From Novosphingobium sp. (GTDB lineage: Bacteria; Pseudomonadota; Alphaproteobacteria; Sphingomonadales; Sphingomonadaceae): a stretch of DNA of 64,000 bases. The position numbers and the translations under genes were made by a program. Shown piece after piece: positions 17,914 through 27,234 of the stretch. The stretch is from the NCBI GenBank assembly GCA_017744735.1, contig JAGIAR010000007.1, forward strand, positions 62,001 through 126,000. Reading direction: 5' to 3'. Numbering within the stretch: the first letter of the stretch is position 1; the number at the start of each line of letters is the position of its first letter. Under the pieces are notes generated by a model, which saw nothing but the letters and a program-made list of their open reading frames with translations, did not search any database and was not told the origin of the DNA.

Positions 17914-19806
17914 GTGTTAAGTCCCCAATGGCTCGATGAACTGCGCGCGCGCGTCACGCTGTCCAGCGTGATCCAGCGCACGACCAAGCTCATCAAGGCC
18001 GGGCGCGAGTGGAAGGCGTGCTGTCCGTTCCACAACGAGAAAAGCCCCAGCTTCACGGTCAACGACGAGAAGGGGTTCTACCACTGCTTCGGCTGCGGCG
18101 CGCATGGCGACGTGATCCGCTGGATGACCGACCAGCGCGGCCTCTCATTCATGGACGCGGTGAAGGAACTCGCCGCGGAAGCGGGGCTGGAAGTCCCCCC
18201 CCCCGATCCGCGCACGGCCGCGCGGGCCGAACGGCAATCGGGCCTGCAGGACGTGATGGCCGCCACCCAGGAATGGTTCAAGGCAAGCCTGCGCGCGCCC
18301 GAGGGCGAGCGCGCGCGCGCCTATCTGAAGAAGCGCGGCTTCGACGCGCATACGATCGAGCGGTTCGGCTTCGGCTATGCGCCAGAAGGCAGGCAGGCGC
18401 TCAAGGCGGCGCTCGGCGGCCGGTTCGACGAGCGGATGCTGATCGAGGCGGGGCTGCGGATCGAGGTCGAGGGCAAGGAGCCCTACGACCGGTTCCGCGG
18501 GCGGCTGATGCTGCCGATCGAGGACCCGCGCGGGCGGATCGTCGGCTTCGGCGGGCGCATCCTCGACGCGGCAAAGACCGATGCCCCCAAGTACCTGAAC
18601 TCGCCGGACACGCCGTTATTCGACAAGGGCCGCACGCTCTACAACCTCAACCGCGCGGGGCCGGTTTCGCGCCAGACCGGCCGGATCGTGGTGGTCGAAG
18701 GCTATATGGACGTGATCGCGCTGGCCGCCGCCGGGATCGGCGAGGCGGTCGCGCCGATGGGCACCGCGCTGACCGAACGCCAGCTCGAACTGCTGTGGCG
18801 CATGGTCGAGGTGCCGATCCTGTGCTTCGACGGCGATGCCGCGGGCCAGCGTGCCGCGATGCGGGCGATTAGCCGCGCCCTTCCGCTGCTCCGCCCCGGC
18901 CATTCGCTGGGCATCGTGCGCCTTCCGGCCGGGCTCGATCCGGACGATCTGATCAAGCAGCGCGGCGCGGCCGCGATGGAGAAGCTGCTCGGCGCGCCGC
19001 AGACCTTGCTCGATACGATCTGGGAGCACGAACGCGAGGCGGGACCGCTGGCGACACCGGAGGACAAGGCCGGACTGCGCGCGCGGCTGATCGAACAGGT
19101 CGAGCTGATCGCGGACAAGGAGATCAAGTCGCTCTACCGCCGCGATCTGCTCGACCGGTTCTACGCCTTCGCCTTCCCCAAGCGCGAATTCCAGCCCCGC
19201 CCCGCGCGCGGGCAGAAACCCGCCTTCGCCGCCCGCCCGGCGCTCACTCCGGAAGCGAAGGATCGCCTGCAGGCCTTCGCCGCGGGCGGCTCGCGCGACC
19301 GGCTGGCGGAGGCGGTGGTCGCCGGGCTGGCGCGTCATCCCGAGCTGATCGCCCGGCACGCCGAGGCGCTCGGCCGCCTGACTCCGAACGACATGGGCTT
19401 CGCCGCCTCGATCGACGCATTGCTCGAAATGTCCGACAGGCTTGATTCGCGGGCCGAAATGCCCATATCGCCGGCTGACAGCTTCGCACCGCAGTCGGAC
19501 AAGGCACTCTATTCCTTCCTCGTGGAAGGCTCCGATCCGCAAGGCGCGCGCGAAGATCTGGCCGAAGCGGTTAGTCTGCTGGTCGAAAGGCCCGCCCTCG
19601 AAGCCGCGCTTGCCGACGCCACGCAACGGTTCGAACAGACCTTCGAGCCGGCGGCTTTCGAGGAGCAGCAGCGGCTGCTCAAACGAAAGCTGGAATTTGA
19701 GCGGCGACTCGGGCAAATGGCCAGCAAACGGGCGGCCCTACCGGCTAAGGAAACAGCACCCGCCGAGCCGCGCGAAACGGCTCCGGGCGAGGAAGAATTG
19801 GACTAG
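17914..19806 (+). CDS. dnaG: DNA primase
   Basis: DnaG synthesises RNA primers at the replication fork with DnaB. The 630-residue protein has the CHC2 zinc ribbon (Cys37-x2-His40, Cys58-x2-Cys61 in CPFHNEKSPSF and HCFGCG), the RNAP basic region, a TOPRIM domain (VVVEGYMDVIAL, FDGDAAGQRAA) and a C-terminal helical DnaB-binding region. The start is GTG at 17914 with GGAG 6 bases upstream. It is followed 9 bases later by rpoD, the usual macromolecular-synthesis order, while a repeat cluster separates it from yqeY. Confidence 0.98.
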   Translation: MLSPQWLDELRARVTLSSVIQRTTKLIKAGREWKACCPFHNEKSPSFTVNDEKGFYHCFGCGAHGDVIRWMTDQRGLSFMDAVKELAAEAGLEVPPPDPRTAARAERQSGLQDVMAATQEWFKASLRAPEGERARAYLKKRGFDAHTIERFGFGYAPEGRQALKAALGGRFDERMLIEAGLRIEVEGKEPYDRFRGRLMLPIEDPRGRIVGFGGRILDAAKTDAPKYLNSPDTPLFDKGRTLYNLNRAGPVSRQTGRIVVVEGYMDVIALAAAGIGEAVAPMGTALTERQLELLWRMVEVPILCFDGDAAGQRAAMRAISRALPLLRPGHSLGIVRLPAGLDPDDLIKQRGAAAMEKLLGAPQTLLDTIWEHEREAGPLATPEDKAGLRARLIEQVELIADKEIKSLYRRDLLDRFYAFAFPKREFQPRPARGQKPAFAARPALTPEAKDRLQAFAAGGSRDRLAEAVVAGLARHPELIARHAEALGRLTPNDMGFAASIDALLEMSDRLDSRAEMPISPADSFAPQSDKALYSFLVEGSDPQGAREDLAEAVSLLVERPALEAALADATQRFEQTFEPAAFEEQQRLLKRKLEFERRLGQMASKRAALPAKETAPAEPRETAPGEEELD

Positions 19807-19815
19807 AAACGACCT

Positions 19816-21834
19816 ATGGCGTCAGACAAGAAGAACGGCGGCAGCGATGGCAATGATGACGCGCCGCTGATCGACCTCAACGATGCATCGATCAAGAAGC
19901 TGATCGCGAAGGCCAAGCGCCGCGGCTACGTCACGGTCGACGAGCTCAACGAAGCCCTCCCGCAGGACGAGATGACCAACGAGCAGATCGAGGACATCAT
20001 GTCCGCGATCTCCGAAATGGGCGTCAACATCGTCGAGAGCGACGAGGATGCGGAATCGCAGGACGACGATGCCGGCGCCGACGACACCGCCGACGAGCAG
20101 GACGACGGCCGGTCCGTTCCCGAATCGCCCAAGAAGGCGACGACCACCGAGCGCACCGACGATCCGGTGCGGATGTACCTGCGCGAGATGGGCGCGGTCG
20201 AGCTGCTCAGCCGCGAAGGCGAGATCGCGATCGCCAAGCGCATCGAGGCCGGGCGCGACACCATGATCCTCGGGCTGTGCGAAAGCCCGATCACCTTCCA
20301 CGCGATCATCCAGTGGTCCGACGCGCTCAACAAGGAAGAGATGCAGCTGCGCGAGATTCTCGATCTCGACGCGATGCTCTCGAAGGAGCCTCCGGTCGAG
20401 AACATGGAGGAAGGCGCCGAAGGCGAGGACGACGGCGAGATCAGCGAGGCGACCGCCGGCCCTTCCTACAAGGAAGAGGAAGACGTCGAGGAAGAGGAAG
20501 AGGTCGATGAGGACGAGGACGGCGAAAGCCGCCCGCGCCGCCGCGAAGAGGACGACGAGGAAGACAACACCCTCTCCCTCGCCCAGATGGAAGCCGCGCT
20601 GAAGCCGGCTGCGCTGGAGAAGTTCGCGAACATCACCCAGCTGTTCAAGAAGTTCGAGAAGATCCAGGCCGAGCGCGTCGAGGCCCAGGGCCACGCCGAG
20701 GAATTCCCGGCGGCGAAGGAAAAGAAATACGAGCAGCTGCGCGAACAGCTCACCGCCGAGGTCGAGAGCGTGCAGTTCCACGCGACCAAGATCGAATATC
20801 TGGTCGACAATCTCTATGCCTTCAACCGGCGCCTGACCGCGCTCGGCGGCCAGATGCTGCGCCTTGCCGAGCGCCACAAGGTCAAGCGCAACCTGTTCCT
20901 CGACGAATATGTCGGGCACGAGCTCGACGAGGCCTGGCTCGCCGGCATGGCGAAGAAGGACAAGTACTGGGCGGCCTTCGTCGAGAAGGAAGCCGAGGGA
21001 GTCGAGCGCATCCGCGCCGAGATCGCCGACATCGCCGGCCAGACCGGCATGAGCCTGACCGAGTTCCGCCGGATCGTGAACATGGTCCAGAAGGGCGAGC
21101 GCGAGGCGCGCATCGCCAAGAAGGAAATGGTCGAGGCCAACCTGCGCCTGGTGATCTCGATCGCCAAGAAATACACCAACCGCGGACTGCAGTTCCTCGA
21201 CCTGATCCAGGAAGGCAACATCGGACTGATGAAGGCGGTCGACAAGTTCGAATACCGCCGCGGCTACAAGTTCAGCACTTACGCAACGTGGTGGATCCGC
21301 CAGGCGATCACCCGCTCGATCGCCGACCAGGCGCGCACGATCCGCATCCCGGTCCATATGATCGAGACGATCAACAAGCTGGTCCGCACGAGCCGCCAGT
21401 TCCTTCACGAGCAGGGCCGCGAGCCCACGCCCGAGGAGATGGCCGAGCGTCTTTCGATGCCGCTTGAGAAGGTCCGCAAGGTGATGAAGATCGCCAAGGA
21501 GCCGATCAGCCTCGAGACGCCGATCGGAGACGAGGAGGATTCGCACCTCGGCGATTTCATCGAGGACAAGAACGCGGTGATCCCGGTGGATGCGGCGATC
21601 CAGTCGAACCTCAAGGAAACCGTCACCCGCGTGCTCGCGAGCCTCACCCCGCGCGAGGAACGCGTGCTGCGCATGCGCTTCGGCATCGGGATGAACACCG
21701 ATCACACGCTCGAGGAAGTCGGCCAGCAGTTCTCGGTCACCCGCGAACGCATCCGCCAGATCGAGGCGAAGGCGCTGCGCAAGCTCAAGCACCCATCGCG
21801 CTCGCGCAAGATGCGCTCGTTCCTCGATCAGTAA
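19816..21834 (+). CDS. rpoD: Primary RNA polymerase sigma factor (sigma-70)
   Basis: RpoD directs RNA polymerase to housekeeping promoters. The 672-residue protein shows all regions: 1.1 at the N terminus ([20 protein letters not shown]), 1.2 ([21 protein letters not shown] in part), a very acidic non-conserved insert (about 190-255, runs of Glu and Asp), region 2 ([34 protein letters not shown]), region 3 and the 4.2 helix-turn-helix ([19 protein letters not shown]). It is downstream of dnaG by 9 bases and followed by a strong terminator. Confidence 0.98.
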   Translation: MASDKKNGGSDGNDDAPLIDLNDASIKKLIAKAKRRGYVTVDELNEALPQDEMTNEQIEDIMSAISEMGVNIVESDEDAESQDDDAGADDTADEQDDGRSVPESPKKATTTERTDDPVRMYLREMGAVELLSREGEIAIAKRIEAGRDTMILGLCESPITFHAIIQWSDALNKEEMQLREILDLDAMLSKEPPVENMEEGAEGEDDGEISEATAGPSYKEEEDVEEEEEVDEDEDGESRPRRREEDDEEDNTLSLAQMEAALKPAALEKFANITQLFKKFEKIQAERVEAQGHAEEFPAAKEKKYEQLREQLTAEVESVQFHATKIEYLVDNLYAFNRRLTALGGQMLRLAERHKVKRNLFLDEYVGHELDEAWLAGMAKKDKYWAAFVEKEAEGVERIRAEIADIAGQTGMSLTEFRRIVNMVQKGEREARIAKKEMVEANLRLVISIAKKYTNRGLQFLDLIQEGNIGLMKAVDKFEYRRGYKFSTYATWWIRQAITRSIADQARTIRIPVHMIETINKLVRTSRQFLHEQGREPTPEEMAERLSMPLEKVRKVMKIAKEPISLETPIGDEEDSHLGDFIEDKNAVIPVDAAIQSNLKETVTRVLASLTPREERVLRMRFGIGMNTDHTLEEVGQQFSVTRERIRQIEAKALRKLKHPSRSRKMRSFLDQ

Positions 21835-21864
21835 AGACCCGTCCTTACCGGACCGGGAGGCATG

Positions 21865-21892
21865 AAAAGGGCGGGGTTTCCCGCCCTTTTTT
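21865..21892 (+). terminator. Intrinsic terminator after rpoD
   Basis: AAAAGGGCGGG, loop GTTT, CCCGCCCTTTTTT: a 7-base GC stem extended by A/T pairs with a six-T tract, 31 bases after the rpoD stop. It closes the yqeY-dnaG-rpoD transcript and isolates the small lipoprotein gene downstream. Confidence 0.92.
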
Positions 21893-21911
21893 GCGTCCGG
21901 CCGAGCCCGAA

Positions 21912-21936
21912 GGAACCAAGCTCTTCCCTGCCGGTT
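21912..21936 (+). promoter_or_regulatory. Possible EcfG-type promoter of the His-rich lipoprotein gene
   Basis: GGAAC at 21912-21916 is followed after 17 bases by GTT at 21934-21936 (GGTT instead of the usual CGTT). The spacing is identical to the site at 9124. It lies 24 bases before the lipoprotein start codon, so the predicted mRNA would begin close to the ribosome binding site. The match is weaker than at 9124. Confidence 0.4.
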
Positions 21937-21959
21937 GATCGGGCAAAGGAGTTTTAACT

Positions 21960-22136
21960 ATGGATAACAAAGCTGCCGTGCTTCGCACATTGGCCCGCCG
22001 CACTGCCCTGGCTGCCCTGCTCGCCTCGGGCGTGCTGCTGTCGGGCTGCTACGATCGCCACCACCCCGGCTACGACAGCGACCGGCATCATCACCATCAT
22101 GGCGACCACCACGACGGCGATCACCACTATTACTGA
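21960..22136 (+). CDS. Small histidine-rich lipoprotein (58 aa)
   Basis: This short gene encodes 58 residues. AAAGGAG at 21945-21951, 8 bases from the ATG, is an excellent ribosome binding site. Residues 1-29 form a lipoprotein signal with twin Arg and the lipobox LLSGC, so Cys30 should be lipidated. The mature 29 residues (CYDRHHPGYDSDRHHHHHGD, then HHDGDHHYY) contain 11 His and 6 Asp with no hydrophobic core, which suggests metal binding or buffering (Zn, Ni or Cu) at the membrane surface. It stands alone between the rpoD terminator and a convergent regulator gene whose end overlaps by 7 bases. I know no named family for it. Confidence 0.8.
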   Translation: MDNKAAVLRTLARRTALAALLASGVLLSGCYDRHHPGYDSDRHHHHHGDHHDGDHHYY

Positions 22137-22969
22137 GGCCCCGCCGCGGGGCCGCCGCCTCGGGCGATGAGTTCGCGGAACCGGGCGGCAAGGCCGGGCG
22201 TGGCCGGGTTGTAGACCATCATGCTCAGGTCCGATCGGCCTTCGACCGCGAAGGTCGAGAATTCGAGTTCGATCGGGCCGAGTTCGGCGTGCCGCAGGCG
22301 CTTCACGCCTTCCTTCTGGCTGACGATCTCGTTGTCGTTCCACAGCGCCCGGAAATGCGGGCTCGTGCTCGAAAGCTCCTCCACCAGCTGGCGGACTTCC
22401 ACGCCCGCGCCCGCGCGCGCGGCGTCGGCCCGGAACGCACCGACCACATAGCGCGCGACGCTGAGCCAATCCGCCTGCGCCGACCGTACCCGCTCGTCGG
22501 AGAACATCATCCTGAGAATGTTGCGCCCTTCGCGCGGAAGCTGTGCATAGTCGGTCAGCACCACCTGCGCCGCGCGGTTCCACGCGACCACATCCCAGGT
22601 GGCGGTGCGGACCAGCGCCGGGCTCCATTCGAGCGCGTCGAGCACCCGCTGCAGGCGCGGAGAGATCGCTTCCGCCCCGCGATAGCGCGCCTCGGGCGGA
22701 TGACCGAAGGCAAGGATGTGGAGATGGTCGCGCTCGGGATCGGTCAGCATGAGCCCGGCGGCGATCCGATCGAGCACCTCGGCGGAAGGCGCCCCGCCCC
22801 TGCCCTGCTCGAGCCAGGTATACCAGGTCGGGCTGATATTCGCGCGCTGCGCGACTTCCTCGCGCCGGAGGCCGGGCGTGCGGCGGCGGCCGGAGGGGAA
22901 ACCCAGGCTCGCGGGATCGAGCCGCATGCGCCGGTCGCGCAGGAATGTTCCCAGATCGTCCCTCGCCAT
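22130..22969 (-). CDS. XRE/MmyB-type transcriptional regulator
   Basis: This 279-residue regulator has an N-terminal helix-turn-helix (about residues 28-70, TPGLRREEVAQRANISPTWY) and a PAS-like C-terminal domain of the MmyB type (SPALVRTATWDVVAWNRAAQ, then AELGPIELEFSTFAVEG near the C terminus). Such regulators are usually single-gene repressors of a divergent oxidoreductase gene, and here an NAD-dependent epimerase/SDR gene starts 102 bases away on the other strand, with nested inverted repeats between. It most likely controls that gene and itself. The ligand is unknown; MmyB family structures bind fatty acids. Confidence 0.9.
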   Translation of the reverse strand: MARDDLGTFLRDRRMRLDPASLGFPSGRRRTPGLRREEVAQRANISPTWYTWLEQGRGGAPSAEVLDRIAAGLMLTDPERDHLHILAFGHPPEARYRGAEAISPRLQRVLDALEWSPALVRTATWDVVAWNRAAQVVLTDYAQLPREGRNILRMMFSDERVRSAQADWLSVARYVVGAFRADAARAGAGVEVRQLVEELSSTSPHFRALWNDNEIVSQKEGVKRLRHAELGPIELEFSTFAVEGRSDLSMMVYNPATPGLAARFRELIARGGGPAAGPQ

Positions 22970-22977
22970 CGCCTTGG

Positions 22978-23022
22978 TCCTGTTAGCTCTTATACCATGA
23001 TAAAGTCACTACTTTAACAGGA
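22978..23022. promoter_or_regulatory. Nested inverted repeats in regulator/SDR divergent promoter
   Basis: An inner palindrome TAAAGTCACTACTTTA (23001-23016) lies inside an outer 8+8 perfect inverted repeat, TCCTGTTA at 22978-22985 and TAACAGGA at 23015-23022. Both lie in the 102-base region between the MmyB-type regulator and the divergent SDR gene and are the natural candidates for its operator sites. Confidence 0.6.
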
Positions 23023-23071
23023 TAGACCATCCCCTATTTCGGCGGACATCGCAACATCCGGAGAGTTTTCC

Positions 23072-23971
23072 ATGCGTGTCTTCCTTACCGGCGCAACCGG
23101 CTTCATCGGCTCGCGCATCGTTCCCGAACTGCTCGCCGCAGGTCACGAAGTGAGCGGGCTCACGCGGTCCGATAGCGGTGCCCGGCAACTCGAGGCGGCC
23201 GGGGCCACACCCTATCGCGCCACGCTGGAGGACCCCGCCGGTCTGGCCCGCGGCGCGGAAAATGCCGACGCGGTGATCCACGCCGCCTTCGACCACGATT
23301 TCTCCAACTTCGTCGCCAATTGCGAAAAGGACCGCCGCGTGATCGAGGCGCTCGGCGCGGTACTCAACGGCTCGGACCGCCCGCTGCTGATCACCTCGGG
23401 CGTCGGCATCGGCGACCCCGGCGACGGCACGCCGGCACGCGAGGACGTGTTCAACCTCGAACACGGCAATCCGCGCATCGCTTCGGAACTGACCGGGCAG
23501 GCCCTGCTCGACGCCGGAGTGAACGTCTCGGTGATGCGCCTGCCGCAGGTCCACGACCCGGTGAAGCAGGGCCTGATCACGCCCTATATCGCGACCGCGC
23601 GCGCGAAGGGCTCGGTCGCGTATGTCGGCGAAGGGCGCAACCGCTGGTCGGCCGCGCACGTGCTCGACGTCGCCAAGCTCTATGCGCTGGCGATCGAGCG
23701 CGGCGAGGCCGGCGCGCGCTACAACGCCGTGGCCGAGGAAGGCGTGGCGATGCGCGAGATTGCAGAGACGGTCGCTGCGGGCCTCGGCCTGCCGCTCGTG
23801 TCGCTCGCGCCCGAACAGGCGCCCGACTATTTCGGCTGGTTCGCGATATTCGCTTCGGCCGACCTGCCTGCTTCGAGCGCACAGACGCGGGCGAAGACCG
23901 GCTGGGACCCGACCGGCCCGAGCCTGATCGCGGATCTTCGGGCGATGGATTATTCCGCCATTCCGTCCTAA
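23072..23971 (+). CDS. NAD-dependent epimerase/SDR family oxidoreductase
   Basis: This 299-residue protein is an extended short-chain dehydrogenase of the NmrA/epimerase type. The N-terminal Rossmann motif GATGFIG is at residues 7-13, followed by GLTRSD and ATLEDPAGL, as in SDRs that bind NAD(P). The canonical catalytic YxxxK is not evident; the active-site region reads ITSGVGIGDPGDGTP, so it may be a sugar or quinone reductase-like member or non-catalytic. It is divergent from, and probably controlled by, the MmyB-type regulator. Confidence 0.85.
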   Translation: MRVFLTGATGFIGSRIVPELLAAGHEVSGLTRSDSGARQLEAAGATPYRATLEDPAGLARGAENADAVIHAAFDHDFSNFVANCEKDRRVIEALGAVLNGSDRPLLITSGVGIGDPGDGTPAREDVFNLEHGNPRIASELTGQALLDAGVNVSVMRLPQVHDPVKQGLITPYIATARAKGSVAYVGEGRNRWSAAHVLDVAKLYALAIERGEAGARYNAVAEEGVAMREIAETVAAGLGLPLVSLAPEQAPDYFGWFAIFASADLPASSAQTRAKTGWDPTGPSLIADLRAMDYSAIPS

Positions 23972-24000
23972 TCGCAGGTCGAACAACACGGAGGGTCGCA

Positions 24001-24636
24001 GTGAAGACGATTTGGATGCCGCTTGCGGGCGCGGTGCTGGTGCTCGCGGCACCGGCTGCGGCCACGGCGCAAGAGACGGCCGGCGGCGCGAACCCTGCCG
24101 TCGCAAACGCGGATGCTCCGCTCGACCCGGCTTCGGTCGCCCTCGCGCACCGGATCGTCGACCTCGCCTTCCCGCCCGAAAAGCGGAAAGCCATGTTTGC
24201 CGGAGTAATGGATGCGCTGGTCAACCAGATGCGCGGCGCGATGGCGGCGGCCAATCCCGACGGGGACAAGGAACTTGCGACGATCGTGGACCATTCGGTG
24301 CAGCGCATGTTCGAGCAGATGCAGCCGATCATCAACGCGCATCTTCCGGACTATTTCGACGCCATGGCAAACGCCTATGCGCGCGCGTTTTCGCCCGACG
24401 AGTTGCAGCAGCTGCTTGCCTTCGCGAGCACGCAGACCGGGCAGCACTTCTTCGAGCGAAGCACTACCCTCCTCAAGGATCCCGACGTGATCGCCGCCAA
24501 CCAGCGGATGACCGGCGAACTGCTGAAAGACATGCCGCAGCTGACCGCCGAGATGAAGGCCGACGTCGCGGCTTACGTCGAAAAGAAGATGAAGCGCAGC
24601 GAGGCGGACCAGCGCGGGGCGCGCAACAAGACGTAA
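24001..24636 (+). CDS. DUF2059 domain exported protein
   Basis: This is a 211-residue protein with a signal peptide (MKTIWMPLAGAVLVLAAPAA, cleaved near residue 22). The C-terminal half has the DUF2059 pattern, an all-helical domain: AYARAFSPDELQQLLAFAST, QTGQHFFERSTTLLKDPDV and a Lys-rich end. The start is GTG at 24001 with GGAGG about 7 bases upstream; the frame is open far upstream but that part is antisense to nothing conserved and overlaps the SDR gene. Function is unknown; the protein is probably periplasmic. It stops 12 bases before the convergent GST gene. Confidence 0.8.
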   Translation: MKTIWMPLAGAVLVLAAPAAATAQETAGGANPAVANADAPLDPASVALAHRIVDLAFPPEKRKAMFAGVMDALVNQMRGAMAAANPDGDKELATIVDHSVQRMFEQMQPIINAHLPDYFDAMANAYARAFSPDELQQLLAFASTQTGQHFFERSTTLLKDPDVIAANQRMTGELLKDMPQLTAEMKADVAAYVEKKMKRSEADQRGARNKT

Positions 24637-24648
24637 CGATCCCGGCTG

Positions 24649-25287
24649 CTAGCACGCGCGGGCCGCATCCGCCCCGGCGAACAGCGCAAGCTGGTCGGCT
24701 TCGGCTTTCCGGAAAGCCGGGCGGCCGGTGACCCGCGCGACGTAGGCCTCGCTCGCCGGCCGCTCGCCGAAAGCGCGCACCTGCGGGATCCGGAGCACAT
24801 CCGCCATCAGCAGGTCGGCGACGGTGAAACGGCCCGCCGCCAGCCACTCGCGCTGTGCCAGCACGGTTTCGACATGCCCGAGCCTGCTCGCCGTCCACGC
24901 GGTCAGCGCTTCGTCCGGCGTGCCCGAGATGGTCATGAACCACCAGGGCACGGTGGTCATCTCGAGCGAGTTGAGCGCCGCGACCGTCCATTCGAGCGTC
25001 TCCGCCTCGCCCGCCGGGTCGCGCGGCATCAGCGCCTCGCTCTTGCGGGCGAGGTGGAGCAGGCAGGCGCCGCTCTCGAACATCCGGACCTCTCCGTCGT
25101 CGAGATAGGGGACCTGGCCGAAGGGCTGGCGATCGAGGTGGTTGGTCGCGCGGTCGTCGAACGGGACCGTGCGGATCTCGTACGGCAGCCCGGCCTCTTC
25201 GCAGGCCCAGCGCAGGCGCAGGTCGCGCACGAAGCCGCGCGGCCCCTCGGGCACCCAGTCGAGCGTCCAGATCGTCAAACCGGCCAT
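24649..25287 (-). CDS. Glutathione S-transferase family protein
   Basis: This 212-residue protein has the N-terminal thioredoxin-like GST domain (residues 1-80: [40 protein letters not shown] in part) and a helical C-terminal domain ([19 protein letters not shown]). The cis-Pro in GQVPYL and the following ES pair used for glutathione binding are present. The start at 25287 ([11 protein letters not shown]) is preferred over an upstream in-frame ATG because it gives the normal domain start. It is divergent from the pseudouridine synthase gene. The substrate is unknown. Confidence 0.9.
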   Translation of the reverse strand: MAGLTIWTLDWVPEGPRGFVRDLRLRWACEEAGLPYEIRTVPFDDRATNHLDRQPFGQVPYLDDGEVRMFESGACLLHLARKSEALMPRDPAGEAETLEWTVAALNSLEMTTVPWWFMTISGTPDEALTAWTASRLGHVETVLAQREWLAAGRFTVADLLMADVLRIPQVRAFGERPASEAYVARVTGRPAFRKAEADQLALFAGADAARAC

Positions 25288-25324
25288 CGTGGCAACTCTC
25301 CCGTTTTGCTGTATCGGCGAAAGG

Positions 25325-25873
25325 ATGGCCCGGCTGATCCTGTTCAACAAGCCCTACGGCGTGCTCTCGCAATTCACCGACCGCGGCACCGACACGGCCC
25401 GGCAGACGCTGTCGGAGTTCATCCAAGTGCCCGGGGTCTATCCGGCCGGCCGGCTCGACCGCGACAGCGAGGGGCTGCTTCTGCTGACCGACGACGGGCG
25501 CCTGCAGGCGCGGATCGCCGACCCGAAGTTCAAGCTGCCCAAGACCTATTGGGTGCAGGTCGAGGGGGAGGTTTCCGACGCGGCGCTGGCCCGGCTCGCG
25601 CAGGGCGTCACGCTGAAGGACGGCCCGACCCGGCCCGCCACGGTCGGGCGGATCGAACGGCCCGGCCTCTGGCCGCGCGATCCGCCGATCCGCGTGCGGC
25701 AGAGCATTCCCGACAGCTGGATCGCGCTGACGATCGCGGAAGGGCGCAACCGGCAGGTCCGCCGGATGACCGCCGCGGTCGGCTTCCCGACCCTGCGCCT
25801 GGTGCGCTGGAGCATCGGCGAGTGGTCCCTCGCCGGAATCGCGCCGGGCGAATGGCGCGAAATCCGGGTCTAG
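25325..25873 (+). CDS. rluE: Pseudouridine synthase, RluE/RsuA family
   Basis: This 182-residue enzyme of the RsuA/RluE family isomerises a uridine in 23S rRNA. The start [19 protein letters not shown] is typical, the catalytic Asp45 lies in [17 protein letters not shown], and the [11 protein letters not shown] and [20 protein letters not shown] motifs are present. It lacks the S4 domain of larger relatives, as RluE does; that subfamily acts at position 2457 of E. coli 23S rRNA. AAGG lies directly before the ATG. It ends in a 4-base overlap with the convergent RoxA-like gene. Confidence 0.9.
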   Translation: MARLILFNKPYGVLSQFTDRGTDTARQTLSEFIQVPGVYPAGRLDRDSEGLLLLTDDGRLQARIADPKFKLPKTYWVQVEGEVSDAALARLAQGVTLKDGPTRPATVGRIERPGLWPRDPPIRVRQSIPDSWIALTIAEGRNRQVRRMTAAVGFPTLRLVRWSIGEWSLAGIAPGEWREIRV

Positions 25874-27030
25874 CCGTCCTCGTCGAACGCGAGGCAGCCC
25901 TGGTTGACCAGATCGGCAACCAGGTCGAGCACCGCTTCCGGCGCCGCGGGGTCGAGCACCAGGCTGGTTTCGGCGCACAGCCGCTCGGCGAAGGCGGCGC
26001 AGGCGTCGCGGCACTCGGTGCCGACGCCGTCGGCGAACAGCACGATCGACGATCCCTCGCGCAGGAAGCAGAACCGGCTCGCGGGATTGCGCGCGAGCGG
26101 AACCCCATCCGCAGCCAGCGCGCGCAGCTCTCCCGGTTCCAGCGGCTCCTCGGGCCGCCAGTCGATCTCGGGATATTTCGGCGTGCTGGCATATTCGCCG
26201 AACCAGCGCGCGAACTCCGCCCGCTCGCCGGCACCGCCCGCGAGCCGATAGAGCCGGTCGAGCGCGCTTGCCGCGATCTCGCCCGGATTGGCCTGGCGCA
26301 CGAGATCGGGATCCTCGTAGCGCTCGTCCTCGCCCGGAAGGTCGGGCTCGCCTTCGGCCCATCCGGCCAGCAGTTCGCGGCGCGAGGGCGCGCGGAAACC
26401 GACCGAATAGGTCATGCAATCGTCGCCCACCGCGATCCCGTCATGCGCGATGCCCGGCGGCAGATAGAGAATGTCGCCCGGTTCAAGCACCCATTCGTCG
26501 ATCGGATCAAGCCGCGCGAGCAGCCGCAGCTGGCCATGGGGCAGCAGCTCGCTGGCTTCGTCGCACGGTCCGCCCACCCGCCAGCGCCGCCGGCCGAGAC
26601 CCTGTACCAGGAACACGTCGTAGCGATCGAAATGCGGCCCCACCCCGCCCCCGTCGCTCGCATAGCTGACCATCACGTCGTCGATCCGCCAGTCGGGCAC
26701 GAAGCGGAACGGCTCGATCAGCGCAGCCACCTCGGGCACGTGCTGGTCGACCGCCTGCACCAGCAGCGTCCACGGATCCGTGCCCAGTTCGCCGAAGCGG
26801 TCTTCGGGGATCGGACCGTGCTCGAGCGACCAGCCATCGGCCCCATGGACCACGAGGCGCGCCTCCACCCCGTCCTCGCAGGCGAGACCCGCCAACTCGT
26901 CGGGCTCGAGCGGATTGCGCCATCCGGCCCACGGATTGCGGATCAGCAGGGGCCGTTTCTGCCAGTAATCGCGCAGGAACGAGTCGGCATCGAAGCGCCC
27001 GAACGCCGGAAAACATGCATCTGCGGCCAT
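25870..27030 (-). CDS. JmjC/cupin ribosomal oxygenase, RoxA (YcfD)-like
   Basis: This 386-residue protein is a 2-oxoglutarate/Fe(II) oxygenase like E. coli YcfD (RoxA), which hydroxylates an arginine of ribosomal protein L16. The N-terminal part opens [15 protein letters not shown], the JmjC core has Fe ligands His133 and Asp135 in [10 protein letters not shown] and His196 in LPPGIAHDG, and a C-terminal winged-helix-like domain follows. Length is as in the family. It faces the sterol desaturase gene divergently across about 200 A/T-rich bases. Assignment to L16 hydroxylation is by family, not proven here. Confidence 0.88.
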   Translation of the reverse strand: MAADACFPAFGRFDADSFLRDYWQKRPLLIRNPWAGWRNPLEPDELAGLACEDGVEARLVVHGADGWSLEHGPIPEDRFGELGTDPWTLLVQAVDQHVPEVAALIEPFRFVPDWRIDDVMVSYASDGGGVGPHFDRYDVFLVQGLGRRRWRVGGPCDEASELLPHGQLRLLARLDPIDEWVLEPGDILYLPPGIAHDGIAVGDDCMTYSVGFRAPSRRELLAGWAEGEPDLPGEDERYEDPDLVRQANPGEIAASALDRLYRLAGGAGERAEFARWFGEYASTPKYPEIDWRPEEPLEPGELRALAADGVPLARNPASRFCFLREGSSIVLFADGVGTECRDACAAFAERLCAETSLVLDPAAPEAVLDLVADLVNQGCLAFDEDG

Positions 27031-27234
27031 CGGGCGCGTGTAGAAGGGGTAGACGACCGGGGCAAGGCGTGCACAAATGCCGACCGATCGCGAATATATG
27101 TGTCCTTTTGATTATTACGCTTGACGCTTTCGTTAATATCGATAGCTTTCCGTCAAACAGCACCAAAACACGTTCACGGGAGAGATTCTGCAACGTTCGG
27201 GCCGGTTTTCCGGCTCGATGGAGGGAGACTTTCC

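Noticed and set aside
23320-24000. Upstream extension of the DUF2059 frame through the SDR gene
   Set aside because: The added residues are Arg-rich out-of-frame translation of the SDR gene. GTG 24001 has a ribosome binding site and starts a signal peptide.
27121-27156. TTGACG/CGTCAA inverted repeat before the sterol desaturase as an operator
   Set aside because: Only 6-base arms 24 bases apart in an A/T-rich region; chance and promoter elements explain it equally well.
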